DNA of 64,000 nt from Myxococcales bacterium (GTDB taxonomy: Bacteria; Myxococcota_A; Polyangia; Haliangiales; Haliangiaceae). The first letter of the stretch is position 1. Each line of letters starts with the position of its first letter. A program made the position numbers and the translations under genes. The stretch is from NCBI GenBank assembly GCA_016706545.1, contig JADJJK010000046.1, positions 1-64,000 on the forward strand. The letters run 5' to 3'. The notes beneath the pieces are model-generated. The model did not search any database, was not told the origin of the DNA, and saw nothing but the letters and a program-made list of their open reading frames with translations. Positions 36,812 through 45,308 of the stretch are shown one piece after another.

Positions 36812-38587
36812 ATGAGCCAACGACACGGCGGAGACCTCATCGCGGACGTGCTCGCCCGTCACGGCGTGCGGCACCTGTTCACCCTCTGCGGCGGGCACAT
36901 CTCGCCGATCCTCACCGGGGCGCAGGCGCGCGGCCTCGCGGTCATCGATGTCCGCGATGAGGCCAACGCCGTGTTCGCCGCCGACGCGGTGGCGCGCACC
37001 ACCGGCGGCATCGGCGTGGCCGCGGTCACCGCCGGGCCGGGCGTGACCAACACGATCACCGCCATCAAGAACGCGCAGATGGCGCAGTCGCCTTTGCTGC
37101 TGTTTGGCGGATCGACGGCCACGCTGCTCAAAGGGCGCGGCTCGCTGCAGGACGTGGATCAGCTCTCCATCATGAAGCCCATCACCAAGTGGGCGGCGTC
37201 GGTCCGGTCCGTGCCGGCCCTGGCGCCGATGACGGAGCGCGCCATCGCCATCGCCCGGGAGGGCGTGCCAGGGCCGGTGTTCCTGGAGGTGCCGGTGGAT
37301 CTGCTCTACCCCGAGGCGGTGGTGCGGAGCTGGTACGAGAAGGAAGCGGGCCTTGGCAAGGCCAAGGGCCTTGGCGCGAGGGCGCTCGAGCTCTACATCC
37401 GCGGCCACCTCTACAAGCAGTTCCACGCGCCGGCGACGCCGGACGTCTCGTTGCCGCGCTTGCCGCGCCTGACCCGCAGCGCGAGCCTCGACGAGGTGGC
37501 CGACGCCGTCGCCGGCGCCGATCGGCCGGTGCTGGTCATCGGCAGCCAGAGCATGGTGGGCGTCACCGACCCCGAGCGCGTCGCCGCCGCGGTGCGCGCG
37601 CTGGGCCTGCCGGTGTTCCTCGGCGGCATGGCGCGTGGGCTCCTGGGCCGCGCCCACGAGCTGCAGTTCCGACACGCGCGTACGCCCGCGCTCAAGGAGG
37701 CGGACGTGGTGGTGGTGGCCGGGTTCCCGTTCGACTTTCGGCTCGGCTATGGTCGCTCCATCGGCCGCAGCGCCAAGGTCATCGCCGCCAACCTCAGCCC
37801 GGTGGAGCTGCGCAAAAACCGGCGCCCCGAGCTCGCGGTGGAGATGCACCCCGGCGAGTTCCTGGTGGCGATGGCGGAGCGGCTGCGGGCGCGCTCGACC
37901 AGCCCGAGGCCGGCGTGGCTGGCGACGCTGCGCCAGCGCGAGGCTGCGCGTGACGATGAGATCGCGGCGTCAGCGAGGGCGGCGGCGGCGAGCGATCCGG
38001 CCGTCGATCCGGCCGTCGATCAGTTCATCGATCCGCTCCACTTCTTCTCGCGGCTCGAAGAGGCGATGTCCGACGACGCGGCGCTGGTGGTGGACGGCGG
38101 CGACTTCGTCGCCACCGCCAGCTACGTGCTCCGTCCTCGGGCTCCGCTTGCGTGGCTCGATCCGGGCGTGTTCGGCACGCTGGGCGTGGGCGGCGGCTTC
38201 GCCATCGGCGCCGCGCTGACCAAGCCGGGGCGTGAGGTCTGGCTCTTGTGGGGCGACGGCTCGAGCGCGTACACGCTCGCCGAGCTGGACACCTGCGTCC
38301 GCCACGGCCTGGCGCCGATCGCCATCATCGGCAACGACGCCTCCTGGTCCCAGATCGCGCGCGAGCAGATCGACGTCCTTGGCACGCCGCTCGGCACGGT
38401 GCTGCGCCGCACCGACTACCACGTGGTCGCGCAGGGCTACGGCGCGGTCGGCCTGCTGCTGGACGACCCGGCGAAGATCGATGAGACGCTGGCCACCGCC
38501 AAGCGGATCTCCCGCGAGGGCCGGCCGGTTTGCATCAACGTGCTGCTGCGCAAGAGCGAGTTCCGCAAGGGCTCGATCTCCATCTGA
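36812..38587 (+). CDS. Thiamine-diphosphate enzyme (acetolactate synthase / 2-hydroxyacyl-CoA lyase-like)
   Basis: The 591-residue protein has the three-domain TPP-enzyme layout. The PYR domain contains the catalytic Glu in VIDVRDEANAVFAADAVART and the flavin- or cofactor-binding-like AAVTAGPGVTNTITAIKNAQ. A central domain follows (RPVLVIGSQSMVGV). The C-terminal PP domain binds Mg-TPP with GDGSSAYTLAELDTCVRHGL and IIGNDASWSQIAREQI. The QxxxxDxLS-like block QDVDQLSIMKPITKWAASVR is like that of human ILVBL/HACL2-type enzymes rather than biosynthetic IlvB, and no IlvN partner is adjacent. Likely substrates are 2-hydroxyacyl-CoAs, but this is inferred from family. It is divergent from gpsA with a 139-bp gap. 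Confidence 0.88.
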   Translation: MSQRHGGDLIADVLARHGVRHLFTLCGGHISPILTGAQARGLAVIDVRDEANAVFAADAVARTTGGIGVAAVTAGPGVTNTITAIKNAQMAQSPLLLFGGSTATLLKGRGSLQDVDQLSIMKPITKWAASVRSVPALAPMTERAIAIAREGVPGPVFLEVPVDLLYPEAVVRSWYEKEAGLGKAKGLGARALELYIRGHLYKQFHAPATPDVSLPRLPRLTRSASLDEVADAVAGADRPVLVIGSQSMVGVTDPERVAAAVRALGLPVFLGGMARGLLGRAHELQFRHARTPALKEADVVVVAGFPFDFRLGYGRSIGRSAKVIAANLSPVELRKNRRPELAVEMHPGEFLVAMAERLRARSTSPRPAWLATLRQREAARDDEIAASARAAAASDPAVDPAVDQFIDPLHFFSRLEEAMSDDAALVVDGGDFVATASYVLRPRAPLAWLDPGVFGTLGVGGGFAIGAALTKPGREVWLLWGDGSSAYTLAELDTCVRHGLAPIAIIGNDASWSQIAREQIDVLGTPLGTVLRRTDYHVVAQGYGAVGLLLDDPAKIDETLATAKRISREGRPVCINVLLRKSEFRKGSISI

Positions 38588-38627
38588 ACTCCATCTGACC
38601 TGAGCGCGCCGCGACGCGCGCGCTGGC

Positions 38628-39575
38628 TCATGAGGGCTCGGCGCCAGAGCGCAGCTCGACGGGCCCGCGCGCGCTCGTCGCCTCGGCGAGCGCGTCCTTG
38701 AGCGTGGCGTGGCGAAACACGAAGCCAAGCTCGGTCAGGCGCGCCGGCAGCGCGCGCTGACCGCCGAGTACCATCTGGGCCCGCTCGCCGAGCACCGCGC
38801 GCAGGGCCAGGGCCGGCGCGGGGACGAACGCTGGCCGGCGCAGCGCCCGGCCCAGCTCCGCGGCGAGCTCGTGGTTGCGCACCGGCGCGGGCGCCACCAC
38901 GTTGACCGGGCCGTCGAGCGCCGGCTGCGTCACGGCCATCGCCAGCGCCTCCACGGCGTCCTCCAGGTGGACCCATGGCACCCACTGCTGGCCGCTGCCG
39001 ACGCGCCCGCCCAGCCCCAGCTTGAACAGCGGTGACATCGCCGCCAGCGCGCCCCCTTCGCCGCCCAGGACGATGCCCAGCCGCGCCAGCACGACTCGCG
39101 AGGCGCGAGGGCGCGCCAGGCTCGCGGCGGCCTCCCAGTCGCGGCACAGCGCGGCGGCAAAGTCGTCCCCTGCGCGCGCGGTCTCGTCGAGCGGCTGCTC
39201 CCCGCGGTCGCCGTAGTAGCCAACCGCGCTGGCCGAGACCAGGACCTCGAGCGCGCGGTCTCGGCGCAGGATCATCGCGACCAGGCGCTGCGTCAACGCC
39301 AAGCGCGAGTCGCGCAGGGCCTGCTTGCGCGCGGCGGTCCAGCGGCGATCCATGATCGGCTCGCCGGCCAGGTTCACCACCGCGTCGGCGCTGGCCACCG
39401 CGGCGGCGGTGGCGTCCTCGTCGTCGAGCGCCACGCACTCGACCTCGGCGCCGAGCTGACCGCGCGCGCGCGCGACACTACGAACCAGCGCCACCACGCG
39501 GTGGCGGTCGCGAAGCAGCCGCAACGCCAGCGCGCGGCCGACAAACCCCGTGGCCCCGGTCATGATGATGTTCAC
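38628..39575 (-). CDS. TIGR01777-type NAD-dependent epimerase (YfcH/SulA homologue)
   Basis: The 315-residue protein of the short-chain dehydrogenase superfamily starts at GTG 39575 (an ATG three codons later is also possible at 39563). The N-terminus is the dinucleotide motif MTGATGFVGRALALRLLRDR. It has VNLAGEPIMDRRWTAARKQA and VSASAVGYYGDRGEQPLDET, where Tyr with the downstream catalytic arrangement is characteristic of the YfcH group. WVPWVHLEDAVEAL and the C-terminal DUF1731-like ALRAVLGERAQMVLGGQRAL complete it. YfcH homologues are poorly understood; some are linked to cell-division-inhibitor annotations. It is convergent with the TPP enzyme gene. Confidence 0.9.
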   Translation of the reverse strand: MNIIMTGATGFVGRALALRLLRDRHRVVALVRSVARARGQLGAEVECVALDDEDATAAAVASADAVVNLAGEPIMDRRWTAARKQALRDSRLALTQRLVAMILRRDRALEVLVSASAVGYYGDRGEQPLDETARAGDDFAAALCRDWEAAASLARPRASRVVLARLGIVLGGEGGALAAMSPLFKLGLGGRVGSGQQWVPWVHLEDAVEALAMAVTQPALDGPVNVVAPAPVRNHELAAELGRALRRPAFVPAPALALRAVLGERAQMVLGGQRALPARLTELGFVFRHATLKDALAEATSARGPVELRSGAEPS

Positions 39576-39676
39576 CTGACTTGGATGCCACCTGCGGCGC
39601 CCGGGTTACCGCCACCGTCGCTCGGGCCACCGCGCGCGCGGTCGATCTCAGGGCGAGGCAGGCGTATGGTGGCAGC

Positions 39677-40354
39677 ATGACGGTCACGGCACCCACGACA
39701 GGCACGGCACGCACAACGAGCACGACAGGCACGACGGGCACGACACGCACCAACGTCGCGCGTTGGGCGCGCTGGGCGCGCTGGGCGCGGTCGGGGATCC
39801 CGCTTCTGGGCGCGGTGTTCGCGCTCGCCGGCTGCGGTGACAACGACCCGGCGCCTGGCGGCCCGCTCGGGCGGTGTGGCCAGGTGACGCGGGTCGCCGA
39901 GGAGCCGGCGTTGCATGTGACCCCAGGGCAGGCGATCGGCTGGTCCAGCAATCCGCCGGCGACGGGCCGCCACTATCCAGCCTGGGCGGGATGGAACCGG
40001 TCCTATTCCTTGCTGGCGCGCGGCTACTGGCTGCACAACGCCGAGCACGGCGGGGTGGTGCTGCTGCACAACTGCCCCGACGGCTGCGCGGCCGACGTGG
40101 AGGCGCTGCTGGCCTTGGTGCGCGAGCAGCCCCGAGACGGGCAGTGTAGCGGCTCGGTGCGCAACCGGATCCTCGTGGTGGCGGATCCGGACCTGCCCCC
40201 GCAGACGCGCTTCGCCGCGGTGGCCTGGGGCGCGTACTACGCCGCCACCTGCCTCGATCCGGATGCGCTGGGCTCCTTCATCGCCAGCCACTATGCGCGC
40301 GGCCCCGAGGATCTCTGCGGAGACGGGCTGGCGCTCGGCGGCGCGCCGATCTGA
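39677..40354 (+). CDS. DUF3105 lipoprotein with repetitive leader
   Basis: The 225-residue protein has a Thr/Gly/Arg-rich leader (MTVTAPTTGTARTTSTTGTT, then three Arg-Trp-Ala units), a hydrophobic core (IPLLGAVFALAG) and lipobox Cys in LAGCGDN. The mature part is DUF3105: SNPPATGRHYPAWAGWNRSY, HNAEHGGVVLLHNCPDGCAA and ILVVADPDLPPQTRFAAVAW. Conserved His in RHYP and EHGGV suggest a metal site. The function of the family is unknown. The leader is encoded by two 9-bp tandem repeats, so its length may vary between strains. Confidence 0.85.
   Translation: MTVTAPTTGTARTTSTTGTTGTTRTNVARWARWARWARSGIPLLGAVFALAGCGDNDPAPGGPLGRCGQVTRVAEEPALHVTPGQAIGWSSNPPATGRHYPAWAGWNRSYSLLARGYWLHNAEHGGVVLLHNCPDGCAADVEALLALVREQPRDGQCSGSVRNRILVVADPDLPPQTRFAAVAWGAYYAATCLDPDALGSFIASHYARGPEDLCGDGLALGGAPI
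39694..39790. repeat. Two 9-bp tandem repeats in a lipoprotein leader
   Basis: Seven degenerate 9-bp units (CACGACAGG type, 39694-39756) and three to four GCGCTGGGC-type units (about 39759-39790) encode the Thr-rich and the Arg-Trp-Ala runs of the DUF3105 lipoprotein. Confidence 0.85.
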
Positions 40355-40357
40355 TCG

Positions 40358-40753
40358 TCACGTGCTGTCTGCGAGCTGCGCGATGGTGTCGCGCAGCGCC
40401 GAGATGTCCACTGGCTTCTCGAGCTGCGGGGCCCCGGTCTGGCGCAGCTTCCTTGCCACCGGGCCCTGGACGCCACCGGTGAGGAACACGAAGTGCCGCG
40501 CCTGCTCGGGCACCTCGCGCGCCAGGTGTTCGAACAGCTCGATCCCCGTCATCAGCGGCATGGCCACGTCGCTGACGATGGCGTTGAAGCGCTGGCCACC
40601 TCGGATCGCGGCCAGCGCCTCCTGGCCGTCGCTCGCCAGCTCCACGTCGTGCGTGCGACGCAGCAAGCGATGCAGCGCCTTGCCGATGGTGGCGTCGTCG
40701 TCGACGATGAGGACGCGGGGCCGCGGCGCCGAGATGGGCAACGGCGTCACCAT
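40358..40753 (-). CDS. Single-domain response regulator (receiver)
   Basis: The 131-residue protein starts at ATG 40753 (MVTPLPISAPRPRVLIVDDD). It is a lone receiver: acidic pair D19/D20 in LIVDDDATIGKALHRLL, phospho-acceptor Asp in AIVSDVAMPLMTGIELFEHL, Thr in HFVFLTGGVQ and Lys in PQLEKPVDISALRD. No output domain is present. The sequence is like the terminal receivers of hybrid kinases in myxobacteria. The partner kinase is not adjacent. It is convergent with the DUF3105 gene (3-bp gap). Confidence 0.9.
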   Translation of the reverse strand: MVTPLPISAPRPRVLIVDDDATIGKALHRLLRRTHDVELASDGQEALAAIRGGQRFNAIVSDVAMPLMTGIELFEHLAREVPEQARHFVFLTGGVQGPVARKLRQTGAPQLEKPVDISALRDTIAQLADST

Positions 40754-40952
40754 GGGACGTCCCAGGGCGCAGGCTGCAACCCAGAGGATGGACGAGGGCT
40801 GACGCCGCCGGACAACACACGATCTAAGTCGCTGGATTTCGCGCTTTGGAAAGACGCAATTTCTCGCAGGGCACGTCACGCGCGCCGGGATCCTCGGGCG
40901 TCTGCGGGGAGTCTCCTAGCAGCAGGGCAGGGCTTGTCGCCGGGTCGAAGCC

Positions 40953-41723
40953 CTAGCAGGCGCGCGCGGTCATGAGCACGGCCACCAGCAAGATGAGGCT
41001 GCCAAGGAAGGTGCGCAAGGTGGAGGCCGCGAACCGAGGCGCGATGGCGGTGCCGCCGATCACGCCGACCACCGACAATGCGGTGAAGGCGGCGGTCAGG
41101 CGGACGTCCGCGCGCGCGTGGCTGGCGTGAGCCGCGATCGCGGAGGCCGCCTGCATGCAGATCACGAGCTGCGAGGTGCCGGTGGCGACCTCGACCGAGA
41201 GCCTGGCGAGCAGGAGCAACGCTGGCACGATCAGAAAGCCTCCCCCCACGCCGACGAGGCCCGTCAGCATCCCGATGCTGACCCCGACCGGCACGAACAG
41301 CCAGAGCCGGGGCGGTCGCTCTTGCTGGGCCGCGCCGCGCTCGTCCCCGGGCGGCGCGCCGCGCTGGCGCAGCGTGGGCCAGAGCATCGCGAGCGCGGTG
41401 AAGAGCATGAGCGCCGCGAAGGCGGACAGGAGCCAGCGCTCCGGGACGTAGGCGGACAGGCGGCCGCCCACGTAGGCGCCGACGATCCCCGAGCCGCCGA
41501 GCATCGCGGCCACCACGCCGCGGACCTGGCCACGGCGCGCACGCAGCGCGGCGCCGAGGCCGCCGGTGACGGCCACCACCACCAGCGAGGTGAAGATGGC
41601 CTCGTCGAGGGGCATGGCGGCGACGATGGTCAGGACCGGCACGCTGAGGATGGAGCCGCCGCCGCCCAGGAGCCCCATGACCGCGCCCACCAGCAGCAGC
41701 AGGCCCGCGGCCAGGGCGATCAT
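40953..41723 (-). CDS. TauE/SafE-family sulfite exporter-like membrane protein
   Basis: The start is ATG 41723 (MIALAAGLLLLVGAVMGLLG). About seven or eight hydrophobic segments follow, with the paired family motifs GGGGSILSVPVLTIVA in the first half and GVGGGFLIVPALLLLARLSV in the second half. The helix LFTALAMLWPTLRQRG leads to a charged cytoplasmic loop (DERGAAQQERPPR). The length (256 residues) is normal. Known members export sulfite, sulfoacetate or other organosulfur anions; the substrate here is unknown. It begins 49 bp after the Cys-rich lipoprotein gene and may share its transcript. Confidence 0.9.
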   Translation of the reverse strand: MIALAAGLLLLVGAVMGLLGGGGSILSVPVLTIVAAMPLDEAIFTSLVVVAVTGGLGAALRARRGQVRGVVAAMLGGSGIVGAYVGGRLSAYVPERWLLSAFAALMLFTALAMLWPTLRQRGAPPGDERGAAQQERPPRLWLFVPVGVSIGMLTGLVGVGGGFLIVPALLLLARLSVEVATGTSQLVICMQAASAIAAHASHARADVRLTAAFTALSVVGVIGGTAIAPRFAASTLRTFLGSLILLVAVLMTARAC

Positions 41724-41772
41724 CGCGCGGCGGGGGGCAGGTCGAGGAGGAGGCGCCAGATCGCCGCCGAGC

Positions 41773-42312
41773 TCACTGACAGCCCTCGACGCCTGGGCAC
41801 GCGGCGCAGAGCTTGACGCACGCCGGTAGATCCTTGCGCTTGGCAGGCGTGGAGGCGGGCGGCGCGGCGCAGGTGACGTTCTTGTGGGCGACGTACTGCT
41901 GGCCCGCGGCGACCTCGCAGGCGTGCAGGTCACTCACGGTGGCGGCGCAGGTCCGCAGCGGGCTCGTCGCCGTCGGGGCCAGGCACGGCCCCGGCGCCTG
42001 CGAGCTGCAGTTGTCGAAGACGGAGGGGTTGCAGGTGCCGCTGATCGCGGTCGCGGAGCGATAGCAGCCATAGCGCAGCTCTCCGGTCGCGGCATCGGCG
42101 CCAAGCTCTGCGCGGACTCGCTCGCACTGGGCGACATGGTCCGGATCTGCAAGCTCGCTGAGCTTGCGATCCTCCGGCGAGTCCTCGCCACAAGCGCCAA
42201 GGCTCGCCGCCAGCACCAAGATCAGCAAGAGGACACGCGGGATCCTCGTGGCGACGTGGGACAGTGGTGTCGCCGTGTACCTGGGTGCGTCCGCTTGGTG
42301 GGGATGTCGCAT
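41773..42312 (-). CDS. Cys-rich lipoprotein, unknown function
   Basis: The 179-residue protein has a lipoprotein signal (RVLLLILVLAASLGAC). The mature part contains eleven or so Cys residues after the lipobox: CERVRAELG, GCYRSATAISGTC, FDNCSSQAPGPC, TCAATVSDLHACEVA, VTCAAPP, and ACVKLCAACPGVEGCQ at the end. It is likely disulfide-rich or metal-binding. I recognise no family. The MITE-like copy B lies 30 bp upstream of its start, so the element provides its promoter region. It precedes the TauE/SafE gene by 49 bp. Confidence 0.75.
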   Translation of the reverse strand: MRHPHQADAPRYTATPLSHVATRIPRVLLLILVLAASLGACGEDSPEDRKLSELADPDHVAQCERVRAELGADAATGELRYGCYRSATAISGTCNPSVFDNCSSQAPGPCLAPTATSPLRTCAATVSDLHACEVAAGQQYVAHKNVTCAAPPASTPAKRKDLPACVKLCAACPGVEGCQ

Positions 42313-42341
42313 GGTGCCTCGCCGGGATGAAAGGGGCCCAT

Positions 42342-42646
42342 CCTAGCACTACTGCGTCAGTCCACCATCGGCTGCGACCGTCGCGGCGCGGGCACCTCGC
42401 GACGTACGCCTGGTGCTCGCTCCTCGTGTGGAACCGCCACACTCGTCACTGCGCTTCGGGCGCTTCGGGCGCTTCGGGCGCTTCGGGCGCATCGGGCGCG
42501 TCGGGCGCGTCGGGCGCGTCGGGCGCTCCGGGCGCTCCGGGCGCGTCGGGCGCGTCGGGCGCTTCGGGCGCTTCGGGCGTGCTCCGGGCGTGCGCCGGGC
42601 GTGCGCCGCGATCTGCCTCCCGCCGCTTGGTCTCGCTCGACGTTGC
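42342..42646. mobile_element. MITE-like element, copy B (one end lost, internal repeat expansion)
   Basis: This is the inverse-orientation copy of the element at 26776-26961. It keeps one terminal repeat (CCTAGCACTACTGCGTCAGT, 42342-42361) but lacks the other 20-bp end; identity stops at 42646, six bases from the recQ stop codon. About 52 bp at that end are identical to copy A. The interior carries 14 perfect-length 9-bp units where copy A has about one. The element lies between recQ and the Cys-rich lipoprotein gene. Confidence 0.8.
42451..42576. repeat. 14-unit 9-bp tandem repeat (GCGCNTCGG)
   Basis: Fourteen consecutive 9-bp units of the form GCGCTTCGG, GCGCGTCGG, GCGCATCGG or GCGCTCCGG lie inside MITE-like copy B, followed by two or three 11-bp variants (GCGTGCTCCGG type). 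The variants occur in runs, which suggests successive block duplications. Confidence 0.92.
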
Positions 42647-42652
42647 CCCGAG

Positions 42653-44932
42653 CTACTTGTCGCTGATCTTCTGCAGGAAGCTGGCCTTGAGCAGCTTCTC
42701 GCCATGCACCGGGAAGAAGGTGTACGCGCTGTCGCCGACCACCCGCACCACCTCGCCGTCACCCCAGGTGGCGTGGCGCACCAGGTCTCCTTTGCCCAGC
42801 GGCCCAAAGGTGGGGGGCTTGGGGCGCTCGATCTTGAGCGCGCGCAGGCGAGGCGCCGTGCGGGCGCTGCGCCGGGCCGACTCCTCCACCAGCTCGAGCC
42901 GGGTCTCCAGGCTGCCGCCTCGTCGGGCGACTTGCTCGGCGGCGCGCGCCGCGGAGCTGCCGTTGTGCGGGCCCATCACCGGCTCCGGCTTGGCGGCGCG
43001 CTTGCAGTTGTCGCACTGGCCGCAGGCGGGCGCGTCGGTGTATCCGAAGTACGTCACCAGCAGGCGAGTGCGGCACAGATGCGACTGGGCGTAGCGCAGC
43101 ATGGCCGCCAGGCGCGCGCGGTCCTGCGCGCGCTTCTGCTCGTAGCGGGCGGCGGCGCGCGCCAGGTCGTCGAGGCGAGGCGGCTGGGCTGCCAGCGGCG
43201 CAAAGCGCTGGCCAGGTGCCTCCGCGGCGAAGCCCACCTCCTTGAGGAACGACAGGACGACGCGGGTCTTCTTGGCCGGCGCCTCGGCGCGTTCGGCGAT
43301 GTCCTTGAGCGCGACAAAGCCGTCGTCCAGCGCTGGCGCTGGCAAGGGAGCGGAGCCCATCGGGCCAGAGCCTCCGCTTGGCATGGGCAGCGTGATCCGA
43401 CCGCTGGTCTCTCGCTCTTGCCCAAGGGAGATCGGCGCGCCGACCGCGCCGGAGGTCGCGTCACCAAGATCTCGGGCTACCTCCTGCGGCGCGGCGCGGT
43501 GCTTGCGTGAGTCCCCATTGCGAGGGACCACGAGCGCGGCGGGCAACGAGGGCACAGCCTTGGCCGCCACGATGAGGGCCTCGGCCACCGCGCGCGTCTG
43601 CTCCGGGGTCGGGTAGCGGCCTCCCAGGAAGAAGCTCTGGATGCGCTTGTCTTCAGGCTGGTAGAGCAGGATGCAGTCCGCCGGCTTGCCGTCTCTGCCG
43701 GCGCGCCCGGCTTCCTGGTAGTAGCTCTCGAGCGAGCCGGGGAAGTTGTAGTGGATGACAAAGCGCAGGTCCTGCTTGTCCACGCCCAGGCCAAAGGCGT
43801 TGGTCGCCACCATCACCCGCGGCTCCGACTGCTCCATGAACGAGGTCTGGACGCGCTCGCGGTCTCTGGCCCGCATGCGGCCGTGGTACCTGCCGCAGCG
43901 CACGCCGTTCTCGTGCAGGAAGTCCGCCAGCGCGTCGACGTTCTTGACGGTGGCGGCGTAGATGATGCCGCAGCCCTTCTGCGCGTCGAGCAGCCGCAGG
44001 AGCTGCGCTTGCTTTCGGCGCTCGCTGCTGGCGCGCAGCACGTGATACCGGAGGTTTGGCCGGTGCAGCCCGATGTCTATCACCGAGCCGTCGGCGATAT
44101 CGAGCTGGGCCAGGATGTCGTCGCGGACCTTGGGCGGCGCGGTCGCGGTCAGCGCGAGCACCGGCGGCGAGCCAAGGGCGCGCACCGCCTCGCCCAGCGA
44201 CAGGTACGCCGGGCGGAAGTCATGACCCCACTGCGAGATGCAGTGCGCTTCATCCACCACGAACAGCGCTACCCGCACCGACGCGAGGCGTTCGCGGAAG
44301 CGCGACTCGGACAGCCGCTCTGGCGTGACGTAGGCGATGCACGGGCGGTTCTCCGACAGCCGCTGCAGCGCCGCTTGCTCGTCGCGCGGGGTCAGCGTGG
44401 AGTCGAGCCGCAAGACCTCGATGCCCAGGTGTTCGAGCTTGTCGGTCTGATCTTTCATCAGGGCGATGAGCGGCGACACGACCAAGGTGACGCCGTCGAG
44501 CTCGAGCGCCGGGAGCTGGTAGCAGAGGGACTTGCCCGCGCCGGTGGGCATGATCGCCAGCGTGTCGATGCCGGCGAGCACGTTGCGCACGGCGAGCGCC
44601 TGGCCTGGACGGAAGGCGCCAATTCCAAAGCGTCGCTGGGCGATCTCCAGCATGTGCCGATCGATCTCGGCGATCGCCTCGGCCAGCGCTTCGTTGACGT
44701 GGACGTCGCTGTCTTCCACGCCGCCCTCGACGATCGGCTCCGGAATCGGCGAGCCGAACGTGCTGTGCGTCTCCAGGCAGTCGGAGATCGGCAGAGGGAT
44801 CGCAGATGGCTCCGCAGACAGCTCGAGATCAGCCCCCGGAATCCCATCCGACGGAGCCACTAGCTCAGCCGCAAACGTCCCCTTCGCGAACCTTCGCCGG
44901 CGAGCATCATCATCCCTCTGATTGCTGGCCAT
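42653..44932 (-). CDS. recQ: ATP-dependent DNA helicase RecQ
   Basis: The 3'-5' helicase starts at ATG 44932. Residues 1-95 are a non-conserved N-terminal extension. The helicase core begins RRFGIGAFRPGQALAV with Walker A MPTGAGKS at 128-135, DEAH motif VVDEAHCISQWGHDFRP, ALTATAPPKVRDDIL, and the C-terminal motifs VMVATNAFGLGVDKQDLRFV and QEAGRAGRDGKPADCILLY. The RQC zinc cluster has Cys in SHLCRTRLLVTYFG and CGQCDNC. An Ala/Gly-rich insertion of about 130 residues precedes it. Instead of an HRDC domain the end has KGDLVRHATWGDGEVVRVVG, similar to the DUF3553-like tail of PcrA/UvrD helicases. Confidence 0.93.
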   Translation of the reverse strand: MASNQRDDDARRRRFAKGTFAAELVAPSDGIPGADLELSAEPSAIPLPISDCLETHSTFGSPIPEPIVEGGVEDSDVHVNEALAEAIAEIDRHMLEIAQRRFGIGAFRPGQALAVRNVLAGIDTLAIMPTGAGKSLCYQLPALELDGVTLVVSPLIALMKDQTDKLEHLGIEVLRLDSTLTPRDEQAALQRLSENRPCIAYVTPERLSESRFRERLASVRVALFVVDEAHCISQWGHDFRPAYLSLGEAVRALGSPPVLALTATAPPKVRDDILAQLDIADGSVIDIGLHRPNLRYHVLRASSERRKQAQLLRLLDAQKGCGIIYAATVKNVDALADFLHENGVRCGRYHGRMRARDRERVQTSFMEQSEPRVMVATNAFGLGVDKQDLRFVIHYNFPGSLESYYQEAGRAGRDGKPADCILLYQPEDKRIQSFFLGGRYPTPEQTRAVAEALIVAAKAVPSLPAALVVPRNGDSRKHRAAPQEVARDLGDATSGAVGAPISLGQERETSGRITLPMPSGGSGPMGSAPLPAPALDDGFVALKDIAERAEAPAKKTRVVLSFLKEVGFAAEAPGQRFAPLAAQPPRLDDLARAAARYEQKRAQDRARLAAMLRYAQSHLCRTRLLVTYFGYTDAPACGQCDNCKRAAKPEPVMGPHNGSSAARAAEQVARRGGSLETRLELVEESARRSARTAPRLRALKIERPKPPTFGPLGKGDLVRHATWGDGEVVRVVGDSAYTFFPVHGEKLLKASFLQKISDK

Positions 44933-45308
44933 CGGCCAACGTTCGCCGAGGAAAGCGGGGGGCGCAAGGGAAAGTTTCGTCAACGATGTGGAGCTGTCAC
45001 GATGGTTCTGCGAGCGGTGCTCTCGTCGGTGCGACTTCGCTGCGACGGGTTGCGCGCAGTTAGGGGAACCCCTTGCGAGCGCAACAACAGTTTGTGCAAC
45101 GCTCAGGGTGCTTCTTGCGAGCTTCCCGGCTTTGCTCCATGGCCAGCCCTCGAGCACGCCGACACGTAGGTGAGTGAGTGCAGGACTGCCAGCTCCATGC
45201 TGTTTTACGCGTCGGGCGGACATCAATAAGTGGCGGCAGGCGCCGCGCGGTTTGAAAGGGATCCTCGCTGCAACCCACCTCCCGGTAGGAGAAGGGTAGG
45301 CTCCCCTC
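44933..45308. other. Intergenic region between recQ and ridA
   Basis: This 376-bp gap between divergent recQ and ridA is less GC-biased in codon terms than its neighbours. No reading frame in it looks coding and no repeat or RNA structure was recognised. It should contain both promoters. Confidence 0.5.

Noticed and set aside
42451..42576. CRISPR array
   Set aside because: The units are contiguous 9-bp repeats with no spacers and no cas genes are present.
42413..42620. Repetitive Arg-Phe-Gly or Ala-Ser-Gly protein
   Set aside because: It is a translation of the 9-bp tandem repeat within the element; no start or homology supports a gene.
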